Source of the DNA: Halorussus limi
Lineage (GTDB): Archaea > Halobacteriota > Halobacteria > Halobacteriales > Haladaptataceae
Assembly: GCF_023238205.1 (NCBI RefSeq)
Contig: NZ_CP096659.1
Location: 3,489,626-3,553,625 of the forward strand
DNA: 64,000 nucleotides
Direction of reading: 5' to 3'
Position 1 is the stretch's first letter. Each line of letters opens with the position of its first letter. Shown here piece by piece: positions 1-8,539 of the stretch. Both the position numbers and the translations under genes were made by a program. The notes beneath the pieces were generated by a model, which had not been told where the DNA came from, did no database searches, and saw only the letters and a program-made list of their open reading frames with translations.

Positions 1-165
1 GACGAGGAGCGCAGCGTCGGATGGCTCATCGACGCCGTGAATCAGGTCGTCGGCATCGACACCGACGAGGTAGACGAGAGTGTCGAGAGCGAATCGGTCC
101 GTGGTATCGTCCGGCAGGACGACGGCTTCGTGGTCTGGGTCAAGCCCGAAGAGATCAACAACTGA
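1..165 (+). CDS. CheW-like chemotaxis coupling protein, C-terminal part (5' end outside window)
   Basis: The reading frame is open from base 1 and ends at TGA 163-165, giving 54 residues. The visible tail (GWLIDAVNQVVGI near the start, RGIVRQDDG later, ending in a hydrophobic strand and KPEEINN) fits the last beta-strands of a CheW/P5 domain, which couples receptors to the CheA kinase. A complete second CheW lies at 23534-24061, so the organism would have at least two. The chemotaxis context is distant (about 7 kb to cheF), so the family call rests on the short tail alone. Confidence 0.6.
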   Translation, partial: DEERSVGWLIDAVNQVVGIDTDEVDESVESESVRGIVRQDDGFVVWVKPEEINN

Positions 166-181
166 CCGCGCTCCGCCGTCA

Positions 182-1378
182 CTACTGGTCGCGCGTGACG
201 GTCTCGCCCGGCGGGACCCCGGCGCCCGTCGAGAGTTTGGTACCCGCATTGAGCGCGACGTCGATACCGGTCTTCACGTCGTCGCCGACGACGACGCCGA
301 ACTTCCGGCGGCCGGTGGAGACGCGCTCGCCCTTGACAGTGAGCTTCACCGCCTCGTCGTCGTGGCGGAGATTGGCGACGTTCGTCCCCGCGCCGAAGTT
401 GACGTTCCGGCCGAGGACGCTGTCACCGACGTAGCTCAGGTGGCCGACGGTCGCGCCCGACATGAGAACGCTGTTTTTGATTTCGACGGCGTGGCCGACG
501 TGGGCGTCCTCACCGAGGAGAGTCGCGCCGCGAACGTAGGCGTTGGGACCGACGCTCGCACCCGCCCGGACGAGTGCGGGACCTTCTATCACGACGCCCG
601 CGTCGATGGTCGCGCCTTCTTCGACCACGACGGGGCCGCGGAGGTCGGCGTCGTCGTGGACCTCGCCCCGAACGTCGCGTTCGAGTTCGGCGAGCTTCCA
701 CTCGTTGGCTTCCAGCAGTTCCCACGGTCGACCCACGTCCAGCCACCGGTCGATTTCGACCGCCGTGACCTCGCACTCGTCGATGGTCCGCGCCAGCACG
801 TCGGTAATCTCTCGCTCGCCGCGTTCGCTTGCTGGCACGTCCAGCCACTCGCGGGCCTCGGCGGGGAAGACGTACGCACCGGCGTTGGCGAGGTCGGTCG
901 GCGGGTCGGCCGGCTTCTCCACGATGTCGGTGACCGCGTCGCCCGCCGTCGAGAGCACCCCGTAGTTCGAGGGGTCGTCGACGCGGTGCGCGCCGACGCT
1001 CGGTCCCGACTCGAACAGCGCCTCGATACCGTCGGGGTCGTAGAGATTGTCGCCGTTCAGCACCGCGAACGCGCCGTCGAGATGCTCGCGGGCCGCCCGC
1101 ACCGCGTCGGCGGTCCCTGCCTGCTCGCGCTGGACCGCGTACTTCACCGGGATGCCGGCGTACTCCTCGCCGAAGTAGTCTCGGACCGCGTCGGCTTCGT
1201 AGCCGACGACGAAGAGCAGTTCGTCCGCGCCCGCGCGGACCGCGGCGTCCGCGGCGTGGGCGGCGAGCGGTCGGTCGGCGACCGGGAGCATCGGTTTCGG
1301 GAGCGACGCCGACAGCGGCCGAATTCGGGTGCCCTCGCCGGCGGCGAGGACGACTGCCTGAATCCTCTCGGCTGTCAT
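182..1378 (-). CDS. glmU: GlmU-type sugar-1-phosphate nucleotidylyltransferase with left-handed beta-helix
   Basis: This 398-residue protein starts with a nucleotidyltransferase domain (VVLAAGEGTRIRPL, then SLPKPMLPVADRPL, the NTP-binding signature). It ends with hexapeptide repeats (about residues 245-390: DADLRGPVVV, VLGRNVNFGAG) typical of the acetyltransferase half of archaeal GlmU-like enzymes. The expected reaction is making UDP-GlcNAc (or dTDP/UDP-glucose) from the sugar-1-phosphate. I chose ATG 1378 because the domain begins right after it; an in-frame ATG at 1414 would add 12 unconserved residues. glmS, which makes the precursor glucosamine-6-phosphate, is divergent next door. Substrate specificity is inferred, not visible. 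Confidence 0.85.
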   Translation of the reverse strand: MTAERIQAVVLAAGEGTRIRPLSASLPKPMLPVADRPLAAHAADAAVRAGADELLFVVGYEADAVRDYFGEEYAGIPVKYAVQREQAGTADAVRAAREHLDGAFAVLNGDNLYDPDGIEALFESGPSVGAHRVDDPSNYGVLSTAGDAVTDIVEKPADPPTDLANAGAYVFPAEAREWLDVPASERGEREITDVLARTIDECEVTAVEIDRWLDVGRPWELLEANEWKLAELERDVRGEVHDDADLRGPVVVEEGATIDAGVVIEGPALVRAGASVGPNAYVRGATLLGEDAHVGHAVEIKNSVLMSGATVGHLSYVGDSVLGRNVNFGAGTNVANLRHDDEAVKLTVKGERVSTGRRKFGVVVGDDVKTGIDVALNAGTKLSTGAGVPPGETVTRDQ

Positions 1379-1812
1379 TGGAGGAACGACTCCGGGCGAA
1401 GCCTTTGTTACCACCTGCTTGCGGCGGCGTAAGTGTGAGGTACGGGACCGATTTCGCGGCCTGCACCCGATTCACGCACCCCCAAAGCGTCCCGCGAACC
1501 GAGGTATGCGTCGGAAACGGTTGCGGCCGTTTCGAGATAAGTTCGGCCTACGGACGCCGTATTTCCCCCTACTCGGCGGTCAGCGAGCGTATAACAAAGG
1601 GGACCGGCCCCAATCTGTCGAACATCACCCGCTTCCCGTACGTCGGGGCGGTTAGGACGGTACAATGCTCGATGGAGTAGCCCGGACGAACGATAGGCGC
1701 GGATTATGCGACGGTCAGCGCGCCGTCCCGAACGAATATCGCACTACGACGCTCTAATCATGATAAACACTAGCACGAAAATGGCGACCGAGACGACGGG
1801 GGTGTACTGCTG
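1379..1812. other. Divergent intergenic region glmU/glmS, no gene seen
   Basis: These 434 bases separate two divergent genes and must hold both promoters. Short open frames on both strands have no recognisable product. An AT-rich patch near 1756-1775 (taatcatgataaacac) is the best candidate for the glmS promoter. I see no strong hairpin or tRNA. Confidence 0.5.
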
Positions 1813-3636
1813 ATGTGCGGAATCATCGCACGAATCGGCGGTGACGACGACAGGGCGGTCGACGAACTACTCACTGGGCTCGAAAACTTAGAGTACCGCG
1901 GGTACGACTCGGCCGGACTCGCGATCAAGAACGGCGGTGGGCCCGAAGTGTTCAAGCGGCAGGGCGAGATTTCGCACCTGAAAGACGCGCTCGCCGACGA
2001 GGTGCCCGACGGCGGCCTCGGCATCGGCCACACGCGCTGGAGCACCCACGGCCCGCCGAGCGACGCCAACGCTCACCCCCACACCGACTGCACCGGCGAG
2101 GTTGCCGTGGTCCACAACGGCATCATCGAGAACTACGACGAACTCAAAGCCGACCTACAGTCTCGGGGCCACGACTTCGAGAGCGACACCGACACCGAGG
2201 TCATTCCCCACCTCGTGGAGGAGCAGTTGGCCGAGGGTGTCGACCCCGAGACCGCGTTCCGCGAGACCATCGAGAAGCTCTCGGGAAGCTACGCGGTGGC
2301 GATGATAACCAAGCACGACCACGCGGTGTACGCCACCCGGCGGGGGTCGCCGCTGGTGCTGGGCGTGGACGACGGCGAGTACTTCCTCGCCAGCGACGTG
2401 CCCGCGTTCCTCGATTTCACCGACGACGTCATCTACCTGGACGACGGCGACGTGGTCGTGGCGAAACCCGACGGCCACCGCATCTCGACCACCGCGGGCG
2501 AGACGGTCGAGCGGTCGGTCCAGACGGTCGAGTGGGACCCCGAAGACGCGGGCAAGGGCGGCTACGACCACTACATGCTCAAGGAGATTCACGAGCAACC
2601 CGCCGCGCTCCGCCAGACGCTCCGCGGCCGGGCCGACCCCGCGACGGGCGACATCCACCTCGAAGACTTCCCGGCGGGGGCCTTCGAGGACGTGGACCGG
2701 GTCCAGTTCGTGGCCTGCGGGACTTCCTATCACGCCGGACTCGTTGGGGCACAGTTCCTCTCCGACGGCGGCGTGCCGGCCCAAGCGTTCCTCGCCAGCG
2801 AGTACGCCACCGCCCAACCGCCGGTGGACGAGGAGACGCTAGTCATCGGCGTGACCCAGAGCGGCGAGACCGCAGACACCCTCTCGGCGCTCCGGCGGGC
2901 CAACGCCTCGGGCGCGAGGACGCTCGCAGTGACGAACGTCGTGGGTTCGACCGCGGCCCGCGAGTGCGACGACGCGCTGTTCATCCGGGCCGGCCCCGAA
3001 ATCGGGGTCGCGGCGACCAAGACGTTCTCCTCGCAGGTCGTCTCGCTGGCTCTGCTCGGCGAACGCATCGTCCGGGACGTGACCGGCGGCCGGACCGACG
3101 ACGCCCGCGAGCGCCTTCAAGCCCTCTCGGACCTACCGGGCCACGTCCAGCAGATTCTCGACTACACGAGCGCCCGCCGGGTCGCCGAGAACTATCGGGA
3201 CAGCGAGGCGTACTTCTTCATCGGCCGCGGCGCGGTCCGACCGGTCGCGCTGGAAGGGGCGCTCAAGTTCAAGGAGATATCCTACGAGCACGCCGAGGGG
3301 TTCGCCGCGGGCGAACTCAAGCATGGCCCGCTCGCGCTCGTCACGCCCGAGACACCGGTGTTCGCGGTGTTCACCGGACGCAACGACGAGAAGACCCTCG
3401 GCAACGTCAAGGAGGCGGAGGCGCGGGGCGCGCCCGTGGTCGCGGTGGCGAGCGACGGGCAGGAGTCAGTCCACCAGTACGCCGACGAGGTGCTGACGAT
3501 TCCCGACACCCACCCCGACGTTGCGGGCGTGCTGGCCAACGTCCAGTTACAACTGCTCTCGTACCACGCGGCCGACCTGCTCGACCGGGCCATCGACAAG
3601 CCCAGAAACCTCGCGAAGAGCGTGACCGTCGAGTAG
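1813..3636 (+). CDS. glmS: Glutamine--fructose-6-phosphate aminotransferase (isomerizing)
   Basis: The 607-residue protein begins MCGIIARIGG: Cys2 is the nucleophile of the class II glutamine amidotransferase domain (about residues 1-220, with TRWSTHGPPSDANAHPH). Two SIS sugar-isomerase domains follow (about 285-430 with GTSYHAG and TQSGETADT, and about 455-600), and it ends in the usual KSVTVE tail. It converts fructose-6-phosphate and glutamine to glucosamine-6-phosphate, the first step of UDP-GlcNAc synthesis. Length and architecture are standard. Its partner glmU is divergent upstream and a polysaccharide deacetylase follows 78 bases downstream, which suggests surface glycan or glycoprotein synthesis. 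Confidence 0.96.
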   Translation: MCGIIARIGGDDDRAVDELLTGLENLEYRGYDSAGLAIKNGGGPEVFKRQGEISHLKDALADEVPDGGLGIGHTRWSTHGPPSDANAHPHTDCTGEVAVVHNGIIENYDELKADLQSRGHDFESDTDTEVIPHLVEEQLAEGVDPETAFRETIEKLSGSYAVAMITKHDHAVYATRRGSPLVLGVDDGEYFLASDVPAFLDFTDDVIYLDDGDVVVAKPDGHRISTTAGETVERSVQTVEWDPEDAGKGGYDHYMLKEIHEQPAALRQTLRGRADPATGDIHLEDFPAGAFEDVDRVQFVACGTSYHAGLVGAQFLSDGGVPAQAFLASEYATAQPPVDEETLVIGVTQSGETADTLSALRRANASGARTLAVTNVVGSTAARECDDALFIRAGPEIGVAATKTFSSQVVSLALLGERIVRDVTGGRTDDARERLQALSDLPGHVQQILDYTSARRVAENYRDSEAYFFIGRGAVRPVALEGALKFKEISYEHAEGFAAGELKHGPLALVTPETPVFAVFTGRNDEKTLGNVKEAEARGAPVVAVASDGQESVHQYADEVLTIPDTHPDVAGVLANVQLQLLSYHAADLLDRAIDKPRNLAKSVTVE

Positions 3637-3714
3637 AAACCGGCGATTACCGTGGAGAACGCTCCTGAACAGTCGGCCCGATTTACTCGCCGACCGCCCG
3701 AAAGCAGCGATACG

Positions 3715-4662
3715 ATGGGTTCTGTCGTACTCTCCCTCGACGCCGAACTCGCGTGGGGGTTCCACGACCGCGAGACGATGCCAGAAGACCGGGTCGCCAC
3801 GGCGCGCGAGTCGTGGCTCCGCCTGCTCGAGACGTTCGACGACAACGAAATTCCGGCGACGTGGGCGGTCGTGGGCCACCTGTTCCTCGACTCCTGCGAC
3901 GGCGAACACGAAGCGCACCCGACGTCGGCGGAGTGGTTCGACCGCGACCCCGGCACGTGGGAGGGTCGCGACCAACAGTGGTACGGGTCGAAGCTAATCG
4001 ACGCCATCGAGAACGCCGACGTCGACCACGAAATCGGCTCCCACACTTACTCGCACGTCGAGATGGGCCACACCACCCGGGAGATTGCCTCGGCCGAGAT
4101 GCGCGAGTGCGTCGAACTCGCCGAGGACCGTGGTCTGTCGGTCGATTCGGTGGTCTTTCCGCGCAACTACGTCGGCCACCGCGACGTGCTGGCGGCCTAC
4201 GGCGTCAAGAGCTACCGCGGCACCCAACCCCGTCAGTGGTACGACCGCGGCCCGCTCGGGTCGCTTACCAAGTTCCTCGGGTGGCCCACGGGCACCGTCT
4301 CGCCGACGCTGGTCACGCCCGAGGAAGACGAGTACGGACTGGTCAACATCCCGGCCTCGCTGTATCTGTTCTGCTTCGAGGGGCGCAGTCGGTCGGCCGT
4401 CGAGCGCGTGGCCGACGACCCCATCGTCAGCATGGCGAAGCGCGGCATCGACCGAGCGAGCGCCGAGAACGGCGTGTTTCACATGTGGCTCCACCCGAAC
4501 AACCTGACCGAGGAGCGGGACTTCGAGCGACTCGAAGCCATCCTCTCGTACCTCGCGCAGGTCAGGGACACGACCCCGCTGTCGGTCGAGACGATGGGGT
4601 CCATCGCGGCAGACATCAAGGACGACGAACCGCTCCCGCGCGAACCCATCGGCCCGCGCTAA
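3715..4662 (+). CDS. Polysaccharide deacetylase (NodB-homology, CE4-like)
   Basis: The 315-residue protein starts MGSVVLSLDAELAWGF; this ATG is preferred over one 63 bases upstream because the family begins with the buried strand carrying the catalytic aspartate. The second motif, SHTYSH (about residues 109-114), supplies the metal-binding histidines, and a late WLHPNN motif matches the family's third conserved histidine. No signal peptide is visible, so it probably acts in the cytoplasm on a sugar or lipid-linked glycan. Placement behind glmS suggests de-N-acetylation of an amino sugar, which is inference. Confidence 0.85.
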   Translation: MGSVVLSLDAELAWGFHDRETMPEDRVATARESWLRLLETFDDNEIPATWAVVGHLFLDSCDGEHEAHPTSAEWFDRDPGTWEGRDQQWYGSKLIDAIENADVDHEIGSHTYSHVEMGHTTREIASAEMRECVELAEDRGLSVDSVVFPRNYVGHRDVLAAYGVKSYRGTQPRQWYDRGPLGSLTKFLGWPTGTVSPTLVTPEEDEYGLVNIPASLYLFCFEGRSRSAVERVADDPIVSMAKRGIDRASAENGVFHMWLHPNNLTEERDFERLEAILSYLAQVRDTTPLSVETMGSIAADIKDDEPLPREPIGPR

Positions 4663-4780
4663 GCTTCGTTTCGCCGGTTCTACCGGCCAATACTGTTGGT
4701 TTCCCGACCTCAATCTACGCCGTACTGCGACGCGTGGAGCGGCGAGCGGACCGACCGCTCACCGTCGCGTTCCTCGCGAG

Positions 4781-4882
4781 AAGCGGAAGGGGCGGGAGTC
4801 GAACTCGGTGACACGGTCCGGGATGCTCGCTTCGCTGCGCTTCCGGGCCTGCGACTCACCTGCTCGACACCCTTTCTGGGCT
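4781..4882 (-). repeat. tRNA-derived palindromic element A
   Basis: Bases 4781-4804 exactly repeat 24 bases (4938-4961) that form the 3' end of the adjacent tRNA-like gene. The element then reads through a core (4811-4860) with two TCCGGG copies around a GCTTCGC-type hairpin. It closes with an imperfect inverted copy of the tRNA end (about 4855-4885). The core is clearly related to one beside tRNA-Ser at 54659-54711. Confidence 0.7.
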
Positions 4883-4942
4883 CGCTTTCTGTTGCTGAAG
4901 ACACTCGGCGCTACGCGCCTCGCAGTGTAGCAACAGAAAGCG
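4883..4942 (-). repeat. Long nested hairpin directly after the tRNA-like gene
   Basis: Perfect 14-bp arms (4883-4896 and 4929-4942) enclose inner inverted repeats ACACT/AGTGT and GGCGC/GCGCC. The outer right arm overlaps the last bases of the tRNA-like gene. It may act in transcription termination or 3' processing, or be a module of the repeat element beside it. Confidence 0.75.
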
Positions 4943-5026
4943 GAAGGGGCGGGAGTCGAACCACGCGAAGCCTGTAAGGCTGCCACCGGGGAGTCCGGTG
5001 GCACTCTACCACTGAGCTACCCTTCC
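4941..5026 (-). tRNA. tRNA-like gene, isotype undetermined (possibly degenerate)
   Basis: On the minus strand a perfect 7-bp acceptor stem (GGAAGGG with CCCTTCC), a standard D-arm (GCTC-AGTGGTA-GAGT), a 5-bp extra arm (AGCCT/AGGCT) and a TTCGACT T-loop are visible over 86 bases, like a class II tRNA. Two things are abnormal. The anticodon region forms a 9-bp stem with a 5-base loop (ACTCC) instead of 5 bp and 7 bases. The 5' half of the T-stem (GCGTGG) carries an extra base against CCCGC. I cannot assign an anticodon. It could be a functional tRNA with a processing oddity or a pseudogene. Confidence 0.55.
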
Positions 5027-5107
5027 ACGTCCGACCGATAGGTTCGGGACTGACTTCGTTACGGGCCGCCTGCCCGTCGCGTTCGGAGTGTCGGTTCCGA
5101 ATCCAAA

Positions 5108-7438
5108 TCAACGTTCCGACGGCGACTCGTCGCAGACCGAGACGCGGGAGAACTCGAAGCGCGCGCCCGTCTCGCCGCCGGTTCCCTCGCCGGAACCGCA
5201 GTTCACGACTTCGACGTTCCAGCCGTGGGCGTTGGCGATGGACGAGACGATGGCGAGACCGAAACCAGTTCCCTCCTCGTCGGTCGTGAACCCGTGGTCG
5301 AAGATTCGCTCGCGCTCGCTCTCCGGGATGCCCGGCCCGTCGTCGGCGACGTAGAAGCCGCTGCGGTCGTCCAGTACGCCCACCTCCACGACCGGCCCGG
5401 AGTCGCCGTGTTCGACGGCGTCCTCGTGAGCTTGCGAACGAGGGCTGGTCGAACCGTGTTCGACGGCGTTGCGGAACAGGTTCTCGAGCAGTTCCCGGAA
5501 CCGGGCCTCGTCGGCCTCGACCACCGCATCGCCGTCGAGCAGCAGCGACGCCTCCTCGGTGTCGACGGTTTCCCACGCCGCCTCGGCGGCCGCGGCGAGG
5601 TCGACCGGTTCGGGGTCGTCGACGACCTGTCCCTGCCGGGCGAGCGTGAGCAGGTCCTCGACCAGTCCGTCCATGCGGTCGAGCGACCGGTCGATGGGCG
5701 CGAGGTGGTCGCTCTCGACTTCGTCGGCCAACAGGTCGAACCGGCCGAGCGCGACGTTGAGCGGGTTGCGGAGGTCGTGGCTCACGACGCTGGCGAACTC
5801 CTCCAGTCGCTCGTTCTGGCGGGCGAGCTGGCGCTCGCGCTCCTTCTGCTCGCTGATGTCCACGTAGATGGCGAACGCCTCGCTCTCGTCGCCGTTGCCC
5901 GCCGGTGCGGTGTGGAGCAGGAAGTCGTGGTCGCCGTCGCGGGTCTCACGGTGGACCTCGGCGCCCTCGATTCGCTGGCCGTGGCTCACTCGCTCGTTGA
6001 GCGCCTCGGCCTCCTCGCGCCGGTCGTCGGACAGGATGTAGTCCTCCACGGGGTCGCCGACGATGTCGGCCTCGTTCCAGCCGAACACGTCCTCGAACGC
6101 CGGGTTCACCGACTTGCAGATGGCGTCGGTGCCGTCGATTTCGTAGCGCACGACCGGGTTGGGAACGTTTTCGAAGAGCGCGGCGAACCGGTCGCGCTCG
6201 GTTCGGAGTTCGGTCTCGGTCCGGACGCGGGCCAGCGCCTCGGAGATGTGGGCCGCGAGGAGTTCCGCGAGTTCGCGGTCGCCGTGGTCGAAGCCGCCGG
6301 CGTCCTTCGAGACCGCTTGAAACACCGCGAACTCGTCTAGCGGAACCGTCAGCGCCGACCGGTACTCGCTCTCGGCGGGCACTACGTTCGTCGCGTGGAG
6401 GTCCCGGACCAGCGAGGTCTCGCCCTCGCGGTAGACCCGGGCCGCGAGGTTGTTCTCGGTGTCCACCGGGGTGCGCTCGTAGTAGCCGTCGGTCGAGACG
6501 ACCTTCGAGACGGCCCTCGTGACCAGTTCGTCGCCCTCTAACGCGTCCACCGTGCAGAGGTCGAACGCCAGAATCTCCTCGGCGGCCTCGATGGCGAGGT
6601 CGTAGATGTCCTGTTCGGTCGTACACGCGACCGCCCGAGCGGCCACGTCGTGGAGCGCCTCTATCTTCTGTTTGGTCTCGCGGAGTTCCAACTGGGCGCG
6701 GCGCCGTTCGGTGACGTTCCGGAAGTACACAGACAGGCCGTCCTCGGCGGGGTAGACCCGGACCTCCAGCCAGTTTCCGGGCCGGAGCGTCGATTCGGCT
6801 TCGAGGGTGACGGGTTCCTGAACGTCGAACGCCTTCCGGTAGGCCGCCCGGAACTGCTCGCCGAGGTCCTGCGAGAACGCCTCGCGGATGTCCTCGCCGA
6901 GCAGGTCGTCGGCGTCCCGGTCGAAGAAGTCGGCCGCGCGCTCGTTGACGTGCGTGAACCGCCACTCGTCGTCAAGCGCGAAGAAGGCGTCCGTGATGCG
7001 GTCGAAGATGCGTCGAATCTGCTCGTCGGCCTCCTCGGCCTCTCGCTCGGCGCGATACTGGGCGACGGCGTTCTCGACGCGGTTGGCGAGCACGGCGTAC
7101 TGGTCGGACCCCGTCCCCTTCTGGAGGTAGTCGGTGACGCCCGCCGAGATGGCCTCGGACGCGATTTCCTCGCTGCCCCGTCCCGTGAACAGGACGAACG
7201 GGAGCGACGGAGCGGTCTCGCGGACCGCGTCCAGAAATTCGAGGCCATCCATCTCGGGCATCTCGTAGTCGCTGACCACACAGTCGACGCTGCCGTCGGT
7301 TACGTGGTCCAGGGCCGCGTCCGAACGGGTCTCGACGACCGTCTCGATGCGGTCGCTCGCCCGCTCCAGATAGGTGGCGGTCAGGTCCGCGATGGCCGAA
7401 TCGTCGTCCACCAGCAGGACGCGGATGGCGTGGCCCAT
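5108..7438 (-). CDS. Receiver-PAS-GAF-PAS histidine kinase
   Basis: The 776-residue cytoplasmic sensor has, in order: a receiver domain (1-120, phospho-acceptor Asp57, Lys near 110), a PAS domain (about 145-255), a GAF domain (about 265-400), a second PAS (about 415-535), a HisKA dimerisation domain with phospho-His554 (SHDLRNP), and an HATPase domain (DDGPGIP, GTGFGLAI). No membrane segment is seen, so it senses an internal signal through PAS/GAF ligands. The order receiver-first is common in haloarchaea. It lies just downstream of cheF on the same strand but about 100 bases apart with its own TATA-like box (tttttaaag), so co-regulation is uncertain. The output partner is unknown. Confidence 0.92.
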   Translation of the reverse strand: MGHAIRVLLVDDDSAIADLTATYLERASDRIETVVETRSDAALDHVTDGSVDCVVSDYEMPEMDGLEFLDAVRETAPSLPFVLFTGRGSEEIASEAISAGVTDYLQKGTGSDQYAVLANRVENAVAQYRAEREAEEADEQIRRIFDRITDAFFALDDEWRFTHVNERAADFFDRDADDLLGEDIREAFSQDLGEQFRAAYRKAFDVQEPVTLEAESTLRPGNWLEVRVYPAEDGLSVYFRNVTERRRAQLELRETKQKIEALHDVAARAVACTTEQDIYDLAIEAAEEILAFDLCTVDALEGDELVTRAVSKVVSTDGYYERTPVDTENNLAARVYREGETSLVRDLHATNVVPAESEYRSALTVPLDEFAVFQAVSKDAGGFDHGDRELAELLAAHISEALARVRTETELRTERDRFAALFENVPNPVVRYEIDGTDAICKSVNPAFEDVFGWNEADIVGDPVEDYILSDDRREEAEALNERVSHGQRIEGAEVHRETRDGDHDFLLHTAPAGNGDESEAFAIYVDISEQKERERQLARQNERLEEFASVVSHDLRNPLNVALGRFDLLADEVESDHLAPIDRSLDRMDGLVEDLLTLARQGQVVDDPEPVDLAAAAEAAWETVDTEEASLLLDGDAVVEADEARFRELLENLFRNAVEHGSTSPRSQAHEDAVEHGDSGPVVEVGVLDDRSGFYVADDGPGIPESERERIFDHGFTTDEEGTGFGLAIVSSIANAHGWNVEVVNCGSGEGTGGETGARFEFSRVSVCDESPSER

Positions 7439-7541
7439 TGTATGTTGTTGTTTACCAAAGATGTCTTTAAAAATCCATAGGAGGCTTACGGCTGTAGATA
7501 GTTTGGAATAAATTACGTGTCGGAATAGATGACAAACTTTC

Positions 7542-8396
7542 CTAGGTGTTCACCGATTCGATGCGGTCGCTGACGAGAAGTTTCCCCTGCGCGGTCAGCG
7601 ACAGTCCCTTCTGGCCCTCGTCGATGAGTCCCTTCTCCCGGAGGTCGTTGAGCAGCATCGTGACCCGACTCGAATCGACGCCGAGGGTCCCGGCGAGGTC
7701 GCCGCTTCGCGCCCCGGAGTATATCGCGACCAGCGCCTCCATCTCGTCCTCGGAGGTCGTGACCTCCTCGACCTCCTTCGCGAGTTCCGAGTACTCGAGT
7801 CTGAGATAGCGTCCGAGCAGGTTGAGTTTCCGGTCGCTCTCGATGCCGAACTCCGAAGTGACCGACTGGCCCTCGTCGGCGTGGCGGACGACGAGGACCG
7901 CGCTGCCGTCGCGGGTGTCCTTCTGGAAGTGAGTGACGTTGGCGAGGTCGACCGTCACCGACTCCTCGCCGACGAACTCGACCGCGCCGGGTCGAATCTT
8001 GAGTTTCGACGGGCGGAACGACGAACCGGTCACGCGACCACCGACTCGCGCCGGGTGCTTGACCGTTGCCTTCGAACCGTTGAGTTCGGCCTTGAACAGC
8101 ACGGTCTTGAACCGCGACACCTCCTCGGTCCCGGCCTCGACGACCGCGGTCCGGCGACGGTCGTTCTCTCGGTAGGCGATGGTGATGGTGTCCTGGAAGA
8201 ACGATTCGAGTTCGCCGGGAACCTGCCCGACGTTGATGTCGAAGATGGCCGAGAGCGGGACCGTCGTCTTCGAGTCGCCGGACGCCAGCACCAGACGCTT
8301 CCGACTGAGGACGATTCGTCCTTTGACCGGGTCTGGCGAATCGAAGGTGTCGAGGCTGAAACGTGCGACGAAGTCGGCGATGACCTTTTCGGACAT
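7542..8396 (-). CDS. cheF: CheF-family chemotaxis/archaellum adaptor
   Basis: The 284-residue protein matches the archaeal CheF family: a beta-rich N-terminal half (MSEKVIADFVARFSLD, ILNV-type strands around VPLSAIFDINVG) and a C-terminal winged-helix-like segment (about 210-284, EDEMEALVAIYSGARSGD through LSLTAQGKLLV). In Halobacterium salinarum, CheF proteins bind CheY, CheD and CheC2 and connect them to the archaellum motor; the same role is inferred here. It sits about 1.2 kb from arlJ, separated by a gene on the other strand. No partner regulon dyad was seen upstream of it. Confidence 0.85.
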   Translation of the reverse strand: MSEKVIADFVARFSLDTFDSPDPVKGRIVLSRKRLVLASGDSKTTVPLSAIFDINVGQVPGELESFFQDTITIAYRENDRRRTAVVEAGTEEVSRFKTVLFKAELNGSKATVKHPARVGGRVTGSSFRPSKLKIRPGAVEFVGEESVTVDLANVTHFQKDTRDGSAVLVVRHADEGQSVTSEFGIESDRKLNLLGRYLRLEYSELAKEVEEVTTSEDEMEALVAIYSGARSGDLAGTLGVDSSRVTMLLNDLREKGLIDEGQKGLSLTAQGKLLVSDRIESVNT

Positions 8397-8539
8397 GGTA
8401 GACGAAACCGAGGACGCTCGCTGTCCGCGCGCCTCTTTGAAACCTAATTCTCAGTCGGGGTAAATATTTTTTCGGTCCCCGAGCGCCACTCCGCCGAAGC
8501 CACGAGACCTAACTGTCTCTCGCTCGTTCCGTGGTGTAG

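Noticed and set aside
80-1432. 450-codon plus-strand frame opposite glmU
   Set aside because: It is the mirror frame that high-GC third positions create; composition is His/Val/Arg-rich and glmU motifs are intact on the other strand.
4941-5026. Intron in the tRNA-like gene (bulge-helix-bulge)
   Set aside because: Removing any 12-15 base segment near the anticodon region did not restore a 5-bp stem with a 7-base loop and U33.
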